From: Bacteroidales bacterium
GTDB lineage: Bacteria; Bacteroidota; Bacteroidia; Bacteroidales; UBA1556
Direction of reading: 5' to 3'
NCBI GenBank assembly: GCA_023145955.1
Contig: JAGLDA010000071.1
Coordinates: 1 to 5,505 of the forward strand
DNA: 5,505 nucleotides
Made by a program: the position numbers and the translations under genes. A model generated the notes under the pieces. It did not search any database. It saw nothing but the letters and a program-made list of their open reading frames with translations, and was not told the DNA's origin. Positions 1-5,505 of this stretch are shown piece by piece; the stretch's first letter is position 1, and each line of letters begins with the position of its first letter.

Positions 1-58
1 TTTTTTGTATATTTTAGCAAACTCAAATGAGAATAATAATCTAATAATAAAATAACTT

Positions 59-718
59 ATGAAACAAGTTTTAGTAATTACAATTTTACTTTTTTTTATA
101 GGCATTACTAGTGTTAAAAGTCAATTAATGATTGGCGGCAAACTTGGTGGAGCATCTACCAATCTTACGGGTGTCGGCATGCAAGATTTCATTCCTGACC
201 CAAAAGTAAAGTTTATTGCAGGAGCTATTGTTAACTATTCCTTTGGAAATCGGATTGCTTTACAAACGGAACTTCTATATTCAGGTAAGGGTTCAGCACT
301 TCAGTATTATTATGAAGATCAAGTAAAAAGAGGAGTCTTAAAAATGGAGCAAAAGCTAGGATATTTAAGTATCCCTATTATGCTACAAATAAAGATGGGA
401 GATAGATCTAATTATTTCCATTTTGATGCAGGAGTAGTTTCTAACTATCTTATACACGAACATTTTACTGGCTCCATAGATATTGTAGATGACAAAGGAG
501 ATGTTATATCTAAGGATGAAGCATTTGAATTAACGCAAAATCCAGCAAACTTTGATTTAAGTTATGCTTTTGGAATTGGACTTGTAGCTAATGGTTTAAA
601 TTTCGACTTTAGATATGAGGTTGGTACAAATAAAGTTTTTCAATCGGAAGAAGGAGCACCTTCTATTCTAAATAAATCTTTTCAAGTAAGCGTTGGTTAT
701 ACAATAAGAATGTTTTAA
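59..718 (+). CDS. PorT-family outer-membrane beta-barrel protein
   Basis: Predicted 219-residue secreted outer-membrane protein of the PorT / OMP_b-brl_2 type. What is seen: an N-terminal signal peptide (Lys at 2, hydrophobic run at about 4-18, likely cleavage after Ser21 before Gln22). The mature part opens with a Gly-rich strand (GGKLGGASTNLTG, 26-38), then has alternating polar/hydrophobic strands including RIALQTELLYSGKG (65-78), YLSIPIMLQIKM (102-113) and FHFDAGVVSNYLI (120-132), and ends in an aromatic-rich strand closing with Phe219, as expected for a barrel inserted by the BAM machinery. The length fits small 8-strand barrels of this family. The start is the only in-frame ATG giving a full signal peptide; no Shine-Dalgarno is present, which is usual in this phylum. 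It stands alone, with its promoter possibly beyond the window edge, and converges with the DUF2779 gene 42 bases downstream. The family assignment is fairly secure. Specific function is unknown; a role in type IX secretion should not be assumed from the family name. Confidence 0.85.
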   Translation: MKQVLVITILLFFIGITSVKSQLMIGGKLGGASTNLTGVGMQDFIPDPKVKFIAGAIVNYSFGNRIALQTELLYSGKGSALQYYYEDQVKRGVLKMEQKLGYLSIPIMLQIKMGDRSNYFHFDAGVVSNYLIHEHFTGSIDIVDDKGDVISKDEAFELTQNPANFDLSYAFGIGLVANGLNFDFRYEVGTNKVFQSEEGAPSILNKSFQVSVGYTIRMF

Positions 719-760
719 AATATCAGTACATTTACTTTTAGATTACATAAATTATTCTTT

Positions 761-2158
761 TTACTGGCTTAAATAATCGAAAAATTGGGCAACCAGTTCT
801 AATTCATTCATTAAGTATTTTTTAATTTTCTCTAACTTTTCATCACTTTTTTTATGTCCTCTCAATATTTCATCATAATATTGCGCAGCAACAATATCAC
901 TTTCAATAGAACCCCACTGAGCTCTATTTCCCATTGCTATCGATAGGCTTTTATTAGAATAGTCTTTTTTCATTGCAGGGTGATAATACTCTCCATTATC
1001 AACAACTTGCTGCAAATCATAGATTTCAATATCATCATCATAGCAATTATAACCTATTAAGGTCTTATTATTTGTTTCATCAGTAAGTTTATCCATAATC
1101 TCCTTATGAGGATTCTCATCTCCATTAGCAATAAAATAATTAGCAGCCCCTTTACCATCAATTGGCATTATTGAATAGGCAAAAGCTATTTTCTGATACG
1201 GTTTTAAACCATCATATAAAGGCAAAGCTGCTTTAAAATAAAGAATTTTCACGGCATACTTATCCAAACTAGAATTATATACTTCTTCAAAATCAAACAT
1301 AGTATCCTCAGAAAGCTCCAAGTGCGGATTTTTCTCTAATTGACACAATATTTCAGTGGTCTGAAACTCATCAATAGTATTACAATTCTCAATAATGGAC
1401 TCTAAACTCTTATGTTTATTATAAAAATCCAATTGCATATCAAATCCTATAGAAGGAATATCAAAAACAGAAGGCGTTTTAATTCCTTTCCAGCAATGCC
1501 CAATAAAATCGCAATCGTATGGATTGTAACAATGTTTCCCAACGTCAACTAAGGGAACTTCATTTAGTTCCAATATTTCAATTTGTTCAGTTATTTTACG
1601 TTCTACATTATTTTGTTGCTCACTAACTATATCAGTCACATCTGTAATTACAAAAAGCTTATTATTATCAATAGCGCCCTCTCTAACATAATCTTTATTT
1701 ATATGTACCAAAGAAAATCTATTAATATCTACTCCTGAATTCAAAAGAACAGAATATTGAAGAGAAGCATCCTTATAATATGTATCGGAAAGAGCCAAGG
1801 AGCTTTTTACTTCATAGGCATCCCATTTCTCACCATTCTTAACTAAAACATCCAATAGAATAAGTGTTTTATTAGCTTGAAATGCGGCCTCATATATAAC
1901 TTCTTGCCCATTTTCCATCAACTCTTTAGTATATGCAACAGATTTCTGATACTGAGTATAATGTTTAGGCCCAGCATCTATTCCCCCAGGAAATAATTCT
2001 TGAGCATATATTCCTACTTTAGTTCCTCTACTAAATATCGCTAATCGTTCAGCGGGTAATCTATCACGCAACTTTGGGTTTTTTTTTGATAAAAACAATT
2101 GCTTTAAGCATTGATCCCCTTTTATATATGAAGTTTTTGATAATATATGCTTTTCCAT
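761..2158 (-). CDS. DUF2779 protein: Cas4/AddB-like Fe-S nuclease domain plus degenerate exonuclease-like domain
   Basis: A 465-residue cytoplasmic protein matching the DUF2779 family, recognised from its opening (HILSKTSYIKGDQCLKQLFL), FSRGTKVG..AQELFPGG (42-59) and YNPYDCDF..HCW (211-223). Residues 1 to about 225 form a RecB/Cas4-like nuclease. Its PD-(D/E)XK residues are visible as Glu90, Asp103, Glu116-Val-Lys118 and Gln134. Cys17 plus Cys210, Cys216 and Cys222 (C-x5-C-x5-C) form the split cysteine set that binds a 4Fe-4S cluster in Cas4 and AddB. Residues from about 300 correspond to the DUF2779 region proper, which in relatives resembles a DEDD exonuclease. Here LPLYDGLKPYQKIAFAYSI (312-330) and YYHPAMK (391-397) remain, but the usual LDFET-type motif before the first is missing. 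DNA cleavage or end processing is inferred from family features; the cellular role is unknown. No helicase, cas or restriction gene is adjacent. The start at 2158 gives the conserved N-terminus; a probable promoter lies 36 bases upstream. No hairpin terminator is seen after the stop. Confidence 0.85.
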   Translation of the reverse strand: MEKHILSKTSYIKGDQCLKQLFLSKKNPKLRDRLPAERLAIFSRGTKVGIYAQELFPGGIDAGPKHYTQYQKSVAYTKELMENGQEVIYEAAFQANKTLILLDVLVKNGEKWDAYEVKSSLALSDTYYKDASLQYSVLLNSGVDINRFSLVHINKDYVREGAIDNNKLFVITDVTDIVSEQQNNVERKITEQIEILELNEVPLVDVGKHCYNPYDCDFIGHCWKGIKTPSVFDIPSIGFDMQLDFYNKHKSLESIIENCNTIDEFQTTEILCQLEKNPHLELSEDTMFDFEEVYNSSLDKYAVKILYFKAALPLYDGLKPYQKIAFAYSIMPIDGKGAANYFIANGDENPHKEIMDKLTDETNNKTLIGYNCYDDDIEIYDLQQVVDNGEYYHPAMKKDYSNKSLSIAMGNRAQWGSIESDIVAAQYYDEILRGHKKSDEKLEKIKKYLMNELELVAQFFDYLSQ

Positions 2159-2193
2159 TTAGCAAATCTTTTGATTAATAATGATTATATATG

Positions 2194-2201
2194 CAAATAT
2201 A
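2194..2201 (-). promoter_or_regulatory. Probable -7 promoter element (TATATTTG) for the DUF2779 gene
   Basis: Read on the minus strand, this is TATATTTG, an exact match to the Bacteroidota -7 consensus TAnnTTTG, 35 bases before the DUF2779 start codon. That would give a leader of roughly 30 bases. The upstream half is weak: the nearest TTTG (minus strand, 2216-2219) is separated by only 14 bases, shorter than the usual spacing to the -33 element. The sequence is AT-rich, so chance occurrence is possible. Confidence 0.45.
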
Positions 2202-2238
2202 GTTTCTTTATAATACAAATTTATGGATTAAATAAATT

Positions 2239-2269
2239 ATTAATAAAACTAATTAGTATTTTTATTAAT
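2239..2269. repeat. Perfect 10-bp AT-rich inverted repeat in the divergent spacer
   Basis: ATTAATAAAA (2239-2248) is repeated as its exact reverse complement at 2260-2269, with an 11-base spacer. The spacer itself begins with the 8-base palindrome CTAATTAG (2249-2256). The element lies between the two divergent genes, upstream of the probable DUF2779 promoter. It could be an operator or a cruciform-prone element, but an AT-rich spacer yields such repeats by chance more often than balanced sequence does. No regulator gene is present nearby to support a function. Confidence 0.35.
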
Positions 2270-2324
2270 TTGCAAGGCTTTTAAGAGGGCTTATATCATA
2301 GCCTTAAATATACACAAAAACACT

Positions 2325-2359
2325 CTGACTTCACAATAGGTCAGGCATATAAAACCTAT
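2325..2359. repeat. Two overlapping short inverted repeats upstream of the acyl-CoA dehydrogenase
   Basis: CTGAC (2325-2329) and GTCAG (2340-2344) form a dyad with a 10-base spacer, the size of a typical operator for a dimeric regulator. It overlaps a second dyad, ATAGGT (2336-2341) and ACCTAT (2354-2359), with a 12-base spacer. Both sit within 50 bases of the start codon. The location would suit repression of a fatty-acid degradation gene by a TetR- or GntR-type regulator, or an mRNA hairpin near the start. The arms are short and no regulator is encoded here, so this is only a candidate. Confidence 0.25.
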
Positions 2360-2373
2360 CAAATAAAATTATT

Positions 2374-3516
2374 ATGGATTTTAGATTAGACGAAAAACAA
2401 TTAGCGATTCAAGATAAATATCGCGACTTCACAAACAGAATTATTATTCCAAATGCACGTAAATATGACAAACTTGCTGAATTTCCTTGGGAAGTAGTTA
2501 AAGCTGCATACTCTGAGGGTTTAATGAATGGTCCTATTCCAACAAAATTTGGTGGTAACGGCTACTCGTTATTAGAAGGGGCTATTGCCGCTGAGGAATT
2601 AGGAGCAGGCTGTATTGGTATTGGAATTGGTATAGAGGCTAACACATTAGCACTTACACCTCTTATTCTTGCAGCAAACGAAGAACAGCAATCACGTTTT
2701 TTTGGTAGAATTCGCGAAGAACAAGGTGTTGCGGCATATGCTTTAACAGAGCCAAATGCTGGTAGTGATGTACAAGGAATTAAAACTACTGCTATAAAGA
2801 AAGGCGATAAATACATTATTAATGGGCATAAACGTTTTATTACAAATGCTGAAGTATCTACTTTCCTAACTGTATTTGCACTTACAGATCCAGATCGTGG
2901 AAGCAGAAGTTTATCAGCTATTGTAGTTCCAACAGATGCACCTGGTGTTGAAATAAAGCCACGTATGCAAAAAATGGGACAGAAAGCGTCTGTACAAAAT
3001 GAGATTATTTTTCATGATGTAGAAGTTCCTGTAGAGAATCTATTGGGAGGCGAAGGCCATGGTTTTCTTATTGCTATGAAAACATTTGACCGTACTCGTA
3101 ATGGCGTTGGATCGTTAGCACTTGGTGCTGCCCGTACATCATACGAAACTGCTCGTGATTGGTCTAAGCAACGTATTCAGTTTGGCAAACCTATTTCTTC
3201 ACAACAAATAATCGGTTTTATGCTTGCAGATATGGCTACTTCTCTTGAAGCTACACGTGCTTTAGTTCATAAAGCGGCTGTTGCTTTTGATCAAGGAGAT
3301 AAGAAAGCATCAATGTATTCTGCAATGGCTAAGTTATATGCTTCTGATAATGCAATGAAGATTGCTACTGATGCAGTACAGATAATGGCTGGTGATGGTT
3401 ACTCGGAAGACTTTTTAGTTGAAAAGATAATGCGTGATGTTAAGCTTAACCAAATATACGAAGGAACTAACCAAGTTCAAAGATTGGTTATTTCTAAGCA
3501 AATTATGAAGTTGTAA
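2374..3516 (+). CDS. Acyl-CoA dehydrogenase, medium-chain-like (FAD-dependent)
   Basis: A 380-residue soluble flavoenzyme that oxidises acyl-CoA to trans-2-enoyl-CoA, the first step of beta-oxidation, passing electrons to electron-transfer flavoprotein. Full family length. The N-terminal helical domain (about 5-118) is followed by signature 1, YALTEPNAGSDV (122-133), in the middle beta domain, the FDRTR motif (238-242), the arginine region RIQFGKP (267-273) near FAD, the signature 2 region QIMAGDGY...MRD (336-355), and IYEGTNQVQR (361-370). Glu363 occupies the catalytic-base position of medium- and short-chain enzymes; isovaleryl- and long-chain types place it elsewhere. Several stretches (AEELGAGC, TEPNAGSDVQGIKT, KGDKYIINGHK) closely resemble mammalian medium-chain enzyme from memory. 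Chain-length preference cannot be fixed from sequence; a short or branched acyl-CoA is possible. One small oddity is Ala339 where signature 2 normally has Gly. The ATG at 2374 starts the conserved MDFRLDEKQ opening. The gene is monocistronic, with its own terminator and no ETF or thiolase beside it. Confidence 0.93.
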   Translation: MDFRLDEKQLAIQDKYRDFTNRIIIPNARKYDKLAEFPWEVVKAAYSEGLMNGPIPTKFGGNGYSLLEGAIAAEELGAGCIGIGIGIEANTLALTPLILAANEEQQSRFFGRIREEQGVAAYALTEPNAGSDVQGIKTTAIKKGDKYIINGHKRFITNAEVSTFLTVFALTDPDRGSRSLSAIVVPTDAPGVEIKPRMQKMGQKASVQNEIIFHDVEVPVENLLGGEGHGFLIAMKTFDRTRNGVGSLALGAARTSYETARDWSKQRIQFGKPISSQQIIGFMLADMATSLEATRALVHKAAVAFDQGDKKASMYSAMAKLYASDNAMKIATDAVQIMAGDGYSEDFLVEKIMRDVKLNQIYEGTNQVQRLVISKQIMKL

Positions 3517-3533
3517 TTATAAACAATAACTAT

Positions 3534-3571
3534 AAACCGCTATCTTTTAATTAAGGATAGCGGTTTTTTTG
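3534..3571 (+). terminator. Intrinsic terminator of the acyl-CoA dehydrogenase gene
   Basis: An 11-bp perfect stem pairs AAACCGCTATC (3534-3544) with GATAGCGGTTT (3556-3566). The loop region can add a G-U and two A-U pairs, leaving a 5-base loop. The stem's 3' side runs into seven consecutive T (3564-3570). It begins 18 bases after the stop codon. The T-run is on the plus strand only, so it acts on the plus-strand transcript. Confidence 0.93.
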
Positions 3572-3835
3572 TTTTAAGGCATTCTAGCCGTATATTTCCC
3601 ACGATAAACGCATCTAATTAAGAATCAAGCCTACCGATGTAAATCGTTTATATTCCATGTATTTTATGTTAAAAATAATTTCCGTAACATAAGCTATGCA
3701 CATAATTATAACCTTGAATACAAGAAAAATATACCAATTTATTTATCAGTATATAAGTTTTAATATATTGAATATTTCATAGTAAAAGAATCGAAGAATT
3801 ATATTCAATAAAATACCAAATTAAAACCAAGGCAC
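3572..3835. other. AT-rich spacer between two convergent terminators, no gene seen
   Basis: The gene-free stretch from 3517 to 3888 consists of the two terminators plus these 264 bases. No open reading frame of useful length with a start is found on either strand (the longest plus-strand one noticed is 11 codons). Only minor symmetry is visible: ATAAACG (3604-3610) recurs inverted at 3645-3651, and CGAT-N4-ATCG lies at 3635-3646. No promoter, tRNA or insertion-sequence end was recognised. It is probably simple intergenic filler between two converging transcripts. Confidence 0.6.
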
Positions 3836-3863
3836 AAAAAAAGCCCTCCCAAAAGGGAGAGCT
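3836..3863 (-). terminator. Intrinsic terminator of the susCD operon
   Basis: On the minus strand, AGCTCTCCC pairs with GGGAGGGCT across a TTTT loop (9 pairs including one G-U), followed by seven T (plus-strand A-run 3836-3842). On the plus strand the wobble pair becomes an A-C mismatch and no T-run follows, so the element is directional. It lies 25 bases after the SusD stop codon and marks the operon's 3' end. Confidence 0.93.
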
Positions 3864-3888
3864 CATTATATATTATATCTAAAGATTA

Positions 3889-5358
3889 CTAGTTAGCATC
3901 CCAGAATAATTTAGTTAACATATTGTCACCACCAATAGCAGCAGAAGCAGCCTCATGATTAGCGCCATTAAGTGTTTGCTCATCAACAGGATAAGTAAAC
4001 CTTAGTGGAAGAGAACCATCATCAGTCTTAGCTTGAGGAGGTTGAGGGAATGTATGGAAATCTAATCTTCTCATAGTTGTATAACCAATAAAACCACGGT
4101 TAAAAGCAGCTAACCAAGATTGGAAACCAATTTTCTCTTGCCAGTTAGTTCCAGCAGCAGTACTATAAGCAACAGCAGGAAGTGCTACATAAGCAGAACC
4201 ATCATCAGAACCATTACTCCAATAAGCGATAGAAGCCATAATACCATTATTATAATGATCTTCAGCAGTACCACCTACAGCCCATCCTCTTTCTACAGCT
4301 TCCGCTAAGTAGAATTCAACTTCTTCGTAGCTCAAAATCATACATTCAAATGAAGGAACTTCGAGAGTAGCAGAAAGGTGAGAATTAACATCATAAGGGT
4401 TGCTATAACCATAAGCACCACCTATATGAGCATATTTACCAGAACCATCACTACTTGTATCTATTGGGTCATAATACATATCAATTCGAGGATCAACAAG
4501 ATACAACATAGTATCAATAATGTCAGCAGTAGCAACAAAATCGTGACGACCACTAGCAACTAGATCTAAAAATAAAGGATTAGTATTAGGAGAAGCTCCT
4601 AAATAAACCATAGTACAGTTATCAGCTTCAGCATCAATAACTCCAGCAGCAGCAGCAGCAGCAGCTTTTGTTCCAGGGTTTAAGCCAGCAACATCAGCAA
4701 CCGTAATAGCCATTTTTAGCTTTAGAGAGTTTGCAAACTTTATCCATTGTGCAACATCACCACCATAATAAACATCAGCACTACCAAAAGAACCATTAGC
4801 AGCATCAAGATTAGAAATAGCAGCATCTAAACGACTAAATAAGTCAGCATAAATACCTTCAGCATCATCATAGATAGGAGTAGTAGTCTCATCAACTTTT
4901 AAAGATTCAGAATAAGGAATGTTACCAAACATATCAACTAAACGTTGGTATGCAAATACGTTAAGTACTTCAACAATAGCTAGTCTATTTTTCTGAGCAG
5001 CTATATCTTCAGCGGCAACAAATTCTATTTTTCCCATAACATCACTTGACTCCATTAAGTCACGTAATATGTCACGATAAAAAGTACGAAATGCATTATC
5101 TGGTTGTGAACGATTAATAATATCGTAATTAGCTTCATCTACATAAGTAGTTTCAGTAATATATCTAGCCCAAAGCTTCCATATATTAGTATTTACATTA
5201 ACGCTAGCTAATTGGTCCGACAGTTCTTTTTGAGCGTTGGTAAACAACGTCTCCCCGGCAACTGTTTCCGGGCTCTTTGTATTGGTATTCATCTCTTCAA
5301 AATCTTTCGAACAAGATGCAATAACAAATACTAATAATATAAATAATATTTTCTTCAT
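3889..5358 (-). CDS. SusD/RagB-family outer-membrane lipoprotein (SusD-like_2 type)
   Basis: A 489-residue surface lipoprotein that forms the ligand-capturing lid of a SusC-type TonB-dependent transporter. A lipoprotein signal is clear: KK at 2-3, hydrophobic core 4-13, lipobox IASC with Cys16 as the acylation site, then SKDFEE, a Lys/acidic segment like the surface-export signal of Bacteroidota. The mature start DFEEMNTNTKSPETV is typical of the SusD-like_2 (PF12771) subgroup. Further hallmarks are AYQRLVDMFGNIPYSES (136-152), the helix WIKFANSLKLKMA (205-217), LVDPRIDMYYDP (287-298), SYEEVEFYLAEAVERGW (343-359), the region EKIGFQSW...RRLDF (408-434) and RFTYPVDEQTLN (453-464). The length is normal. 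A run of seven alanines lies at 232-238. The ligand is unknown: this subgroup is found with varied glycan or peptide uptake loci, and no hydrolase gene is in the window to indicate the substrate. It follows the SusC gene after 12 bases, so the two are co-transcribed, and a terminator ends the operon. Confidence 0.95.
   Translation of the reverse strand: MKKILFILLVFVIASCSKDFEEMNTNTKSPETVAGETLFTNAQKELSDQLASVNVNTNIWKLWARYITETTYVDEANYDIINRSQPDNAFRTFYRDILRDLMESSDVMGKIEFVAAEDIAAQKNRLAIVEVLNVFAYQRLVDMFGNIPYSESLKVDETTTPIYDDAEGIYADLFSRLDAAISNLDAANGSFGSADVYYGGDVAQWIKFANSLKLKMAITVADVAGLNPGTKAAAAAAAGVIDAEADNCTMVYLGASPNTNPLFLDLVASGRHDFVATADIIDTMLYLVDPRIDMYYDPIDTSSDGSGKYAHIGGAYGYSNPYDVNSHLSATLEVPSFECMILSYEEVEFYLAEAVERGWAVGGTAEDHYNNGIMASIAYWSNGSDDGSAYVALPAVAYSTAAGTNWQEKIGFQSWLAAFNRGFIGYTTMRRLDFHTFPQPPQAKTDDGSLPLRFTYPVDEQTLNGANHEAASAAIGGDNMLTKLFWDAN
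4644..4665 (-). repeat. Seven-copy trinucleotide repeat encoding poly-alanine in SusD
   Basis: The coding strand has seven identical GCT codons in a row (plus strand CAG/AGC repeat), giving Ala232-Ala238 between the WIKFANSLKLKMA helix and GVIDAEADN. Use of a single codon throughout points to slippage expansion rather than selection for alanines alone. Copy changes would keep the reading frame. Confidence 0.85.
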
Positions 5359-5370
5359 AGTCGTATGTTA

Positions 5371-5505
5371 TTAAAATTGTAAGTTAATATTGAAACCAAA
5401 ATTACGAGTAGTTGGCATCACACCACTTTGGAAACCTTGAAGGTTACCAGAACTTAAACCTGCTTCAGGATCAGCATCTGGTAAATTTTTATAGATAATC
5501 CAGAT
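5371..5505 (-). CDS. SusC/RagA-type TonB-dependent receptor, C-terminal fragment
   Basis: Only the last 44 codons and the TAA stop are inside the window; the gene continues past the right edge. The visible end reads IWIIYKNLPDADPEAGL (residues 1-17 of the fragment), then GVMPTTRNFGFNINLQF to the stop. The DPE segment, the PTTRNFGF motif and the terminal aromatic Phe are the usual closing strands of SusC-family 22-strand barrels. These receptors import large nutrients across the outer membrane using TonB energy, gated by their partner SusD. The stop lies 12 bases before the SusD start, so this is the first gene of the pair in transcription order. The annotation rests on a short stretch but is strongly supported by the adjacent SusD gene. 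Confidence 0.92.
   Translation of the reverse strand: MWIIYKNLPDADPEAGLSSGNLQGFQSGVMPTTRNFGFNINLQF

Noticed and set aside
719..760. Search for a terminator between the first two convergent genes
   Set aside because: The 42-base gap is AT-rich with T-runs but contains no convincing GC-rich hairpin.
2269..2299. Possible promoter for the acyl-CoA dehydrogenase: TTTG, 19-base gap, TATATCAT
   Set aside because: The spacing is right for a Bacteroidota promoter, but the second box matches TAnnTTTG at only three of its six fixed bases.
2274..2305. Inverted repeat AAGGCT / AGCCTT with a 20-base loop upstream of the acyl-CoA dehydrogenase
   Set aside because: The arms are only six bases with a long loop, there is no T-run, and it does not resemble a known riboswitch.
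2562..2816. 84-codon minus-strand open frame inside the acyl-CoA dehydrogenase gene
   Set aside because: It lies wholly antisense to a well-conserved enzyme, has no recognisable domain, and its Ile/Pro repetition mirrors the Gly/Ile-rich stretch of the real gene.
4120..4563. Two plus-strand open frames of about 60 codons inside susD
   Set aside because: They are antisense to a complete SusD gene. Their Ser/Thr/Ile-rich low-complexity content is what the complement of Ala/Tyr/Asp-rich coding sequence produces.
4641..4668. CAG repeat considered as a CRISPR-like or mobile-element repeat
   Set aside because: It is a simple in-frame trinucleotide tract encoding alanines, with no spacers or flanking direct repeats.

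Overview
The window looks like an ordinary chromosomal stretch of a low-GC member of the Bacteroidota, most likely a flavobacterium. The evidence is a SusC/SusD-type outer-membrane pair, a PorT-type beta-barrel protein, a lipoprotein whose acylated Cys is followed by a Lys/acidic export-type segment, a TAnnTTTG-type promoter element, and A/T-rich start regions without Shine-Dalgarno sequences. Genus and species cannot be told from this sequence.

Layout from left to right: (1) positions 59-718, plus strand, a secreted outer-membrane beta-barrel protein of the PorT type; (2) positions 761-2158, minus strand and convergent with the first, a DUF2779-family protein. Its N-terminal half carries a complete Cas4/AddB-like iron-sulfur PD-(D/E)XK nuclease signature, while its C-terminal exonuclease-like half appears to have lost catalytic residues; (3) positions 2159-2373, an AT-rich divergent spacer with a probable promoter for the DUF2779 gene and several inverted repeats; (4) positions 2374-3516, plus strand, an acyl-CoA dehydrogenase close to the medium-chain type, followed by a strong intrinsic terminator; (5) positions 3572-3835, a spacer in which nothing convincing is seen; (6) positions 3836-5505, minus strand, the 3' end of a susC-susD operon: the last 44 codons of a SusC-type TonB-dependent receptor, a 12-base gap, a complete SusD-like lipoprotein and a strong terminator.

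The genes do not form one pathway. Gene orientations alternate, and two terminators close the acyl-CoA dehydrogenase and SusCD transcripts, so four separate transcription units are likely: envelope protein, nuclease-like protein, fatty-acid beta-oxidation enzyme and nutrient uptake pair. No tRNA, rRNA, insertion sequence, CRISPR array or phage gene is visible. The item most worth a second look is the DUF2779 protein, because one of its two nuclease domains looks intact and the other looks eroded. No convincing new multi-gene system is seen.
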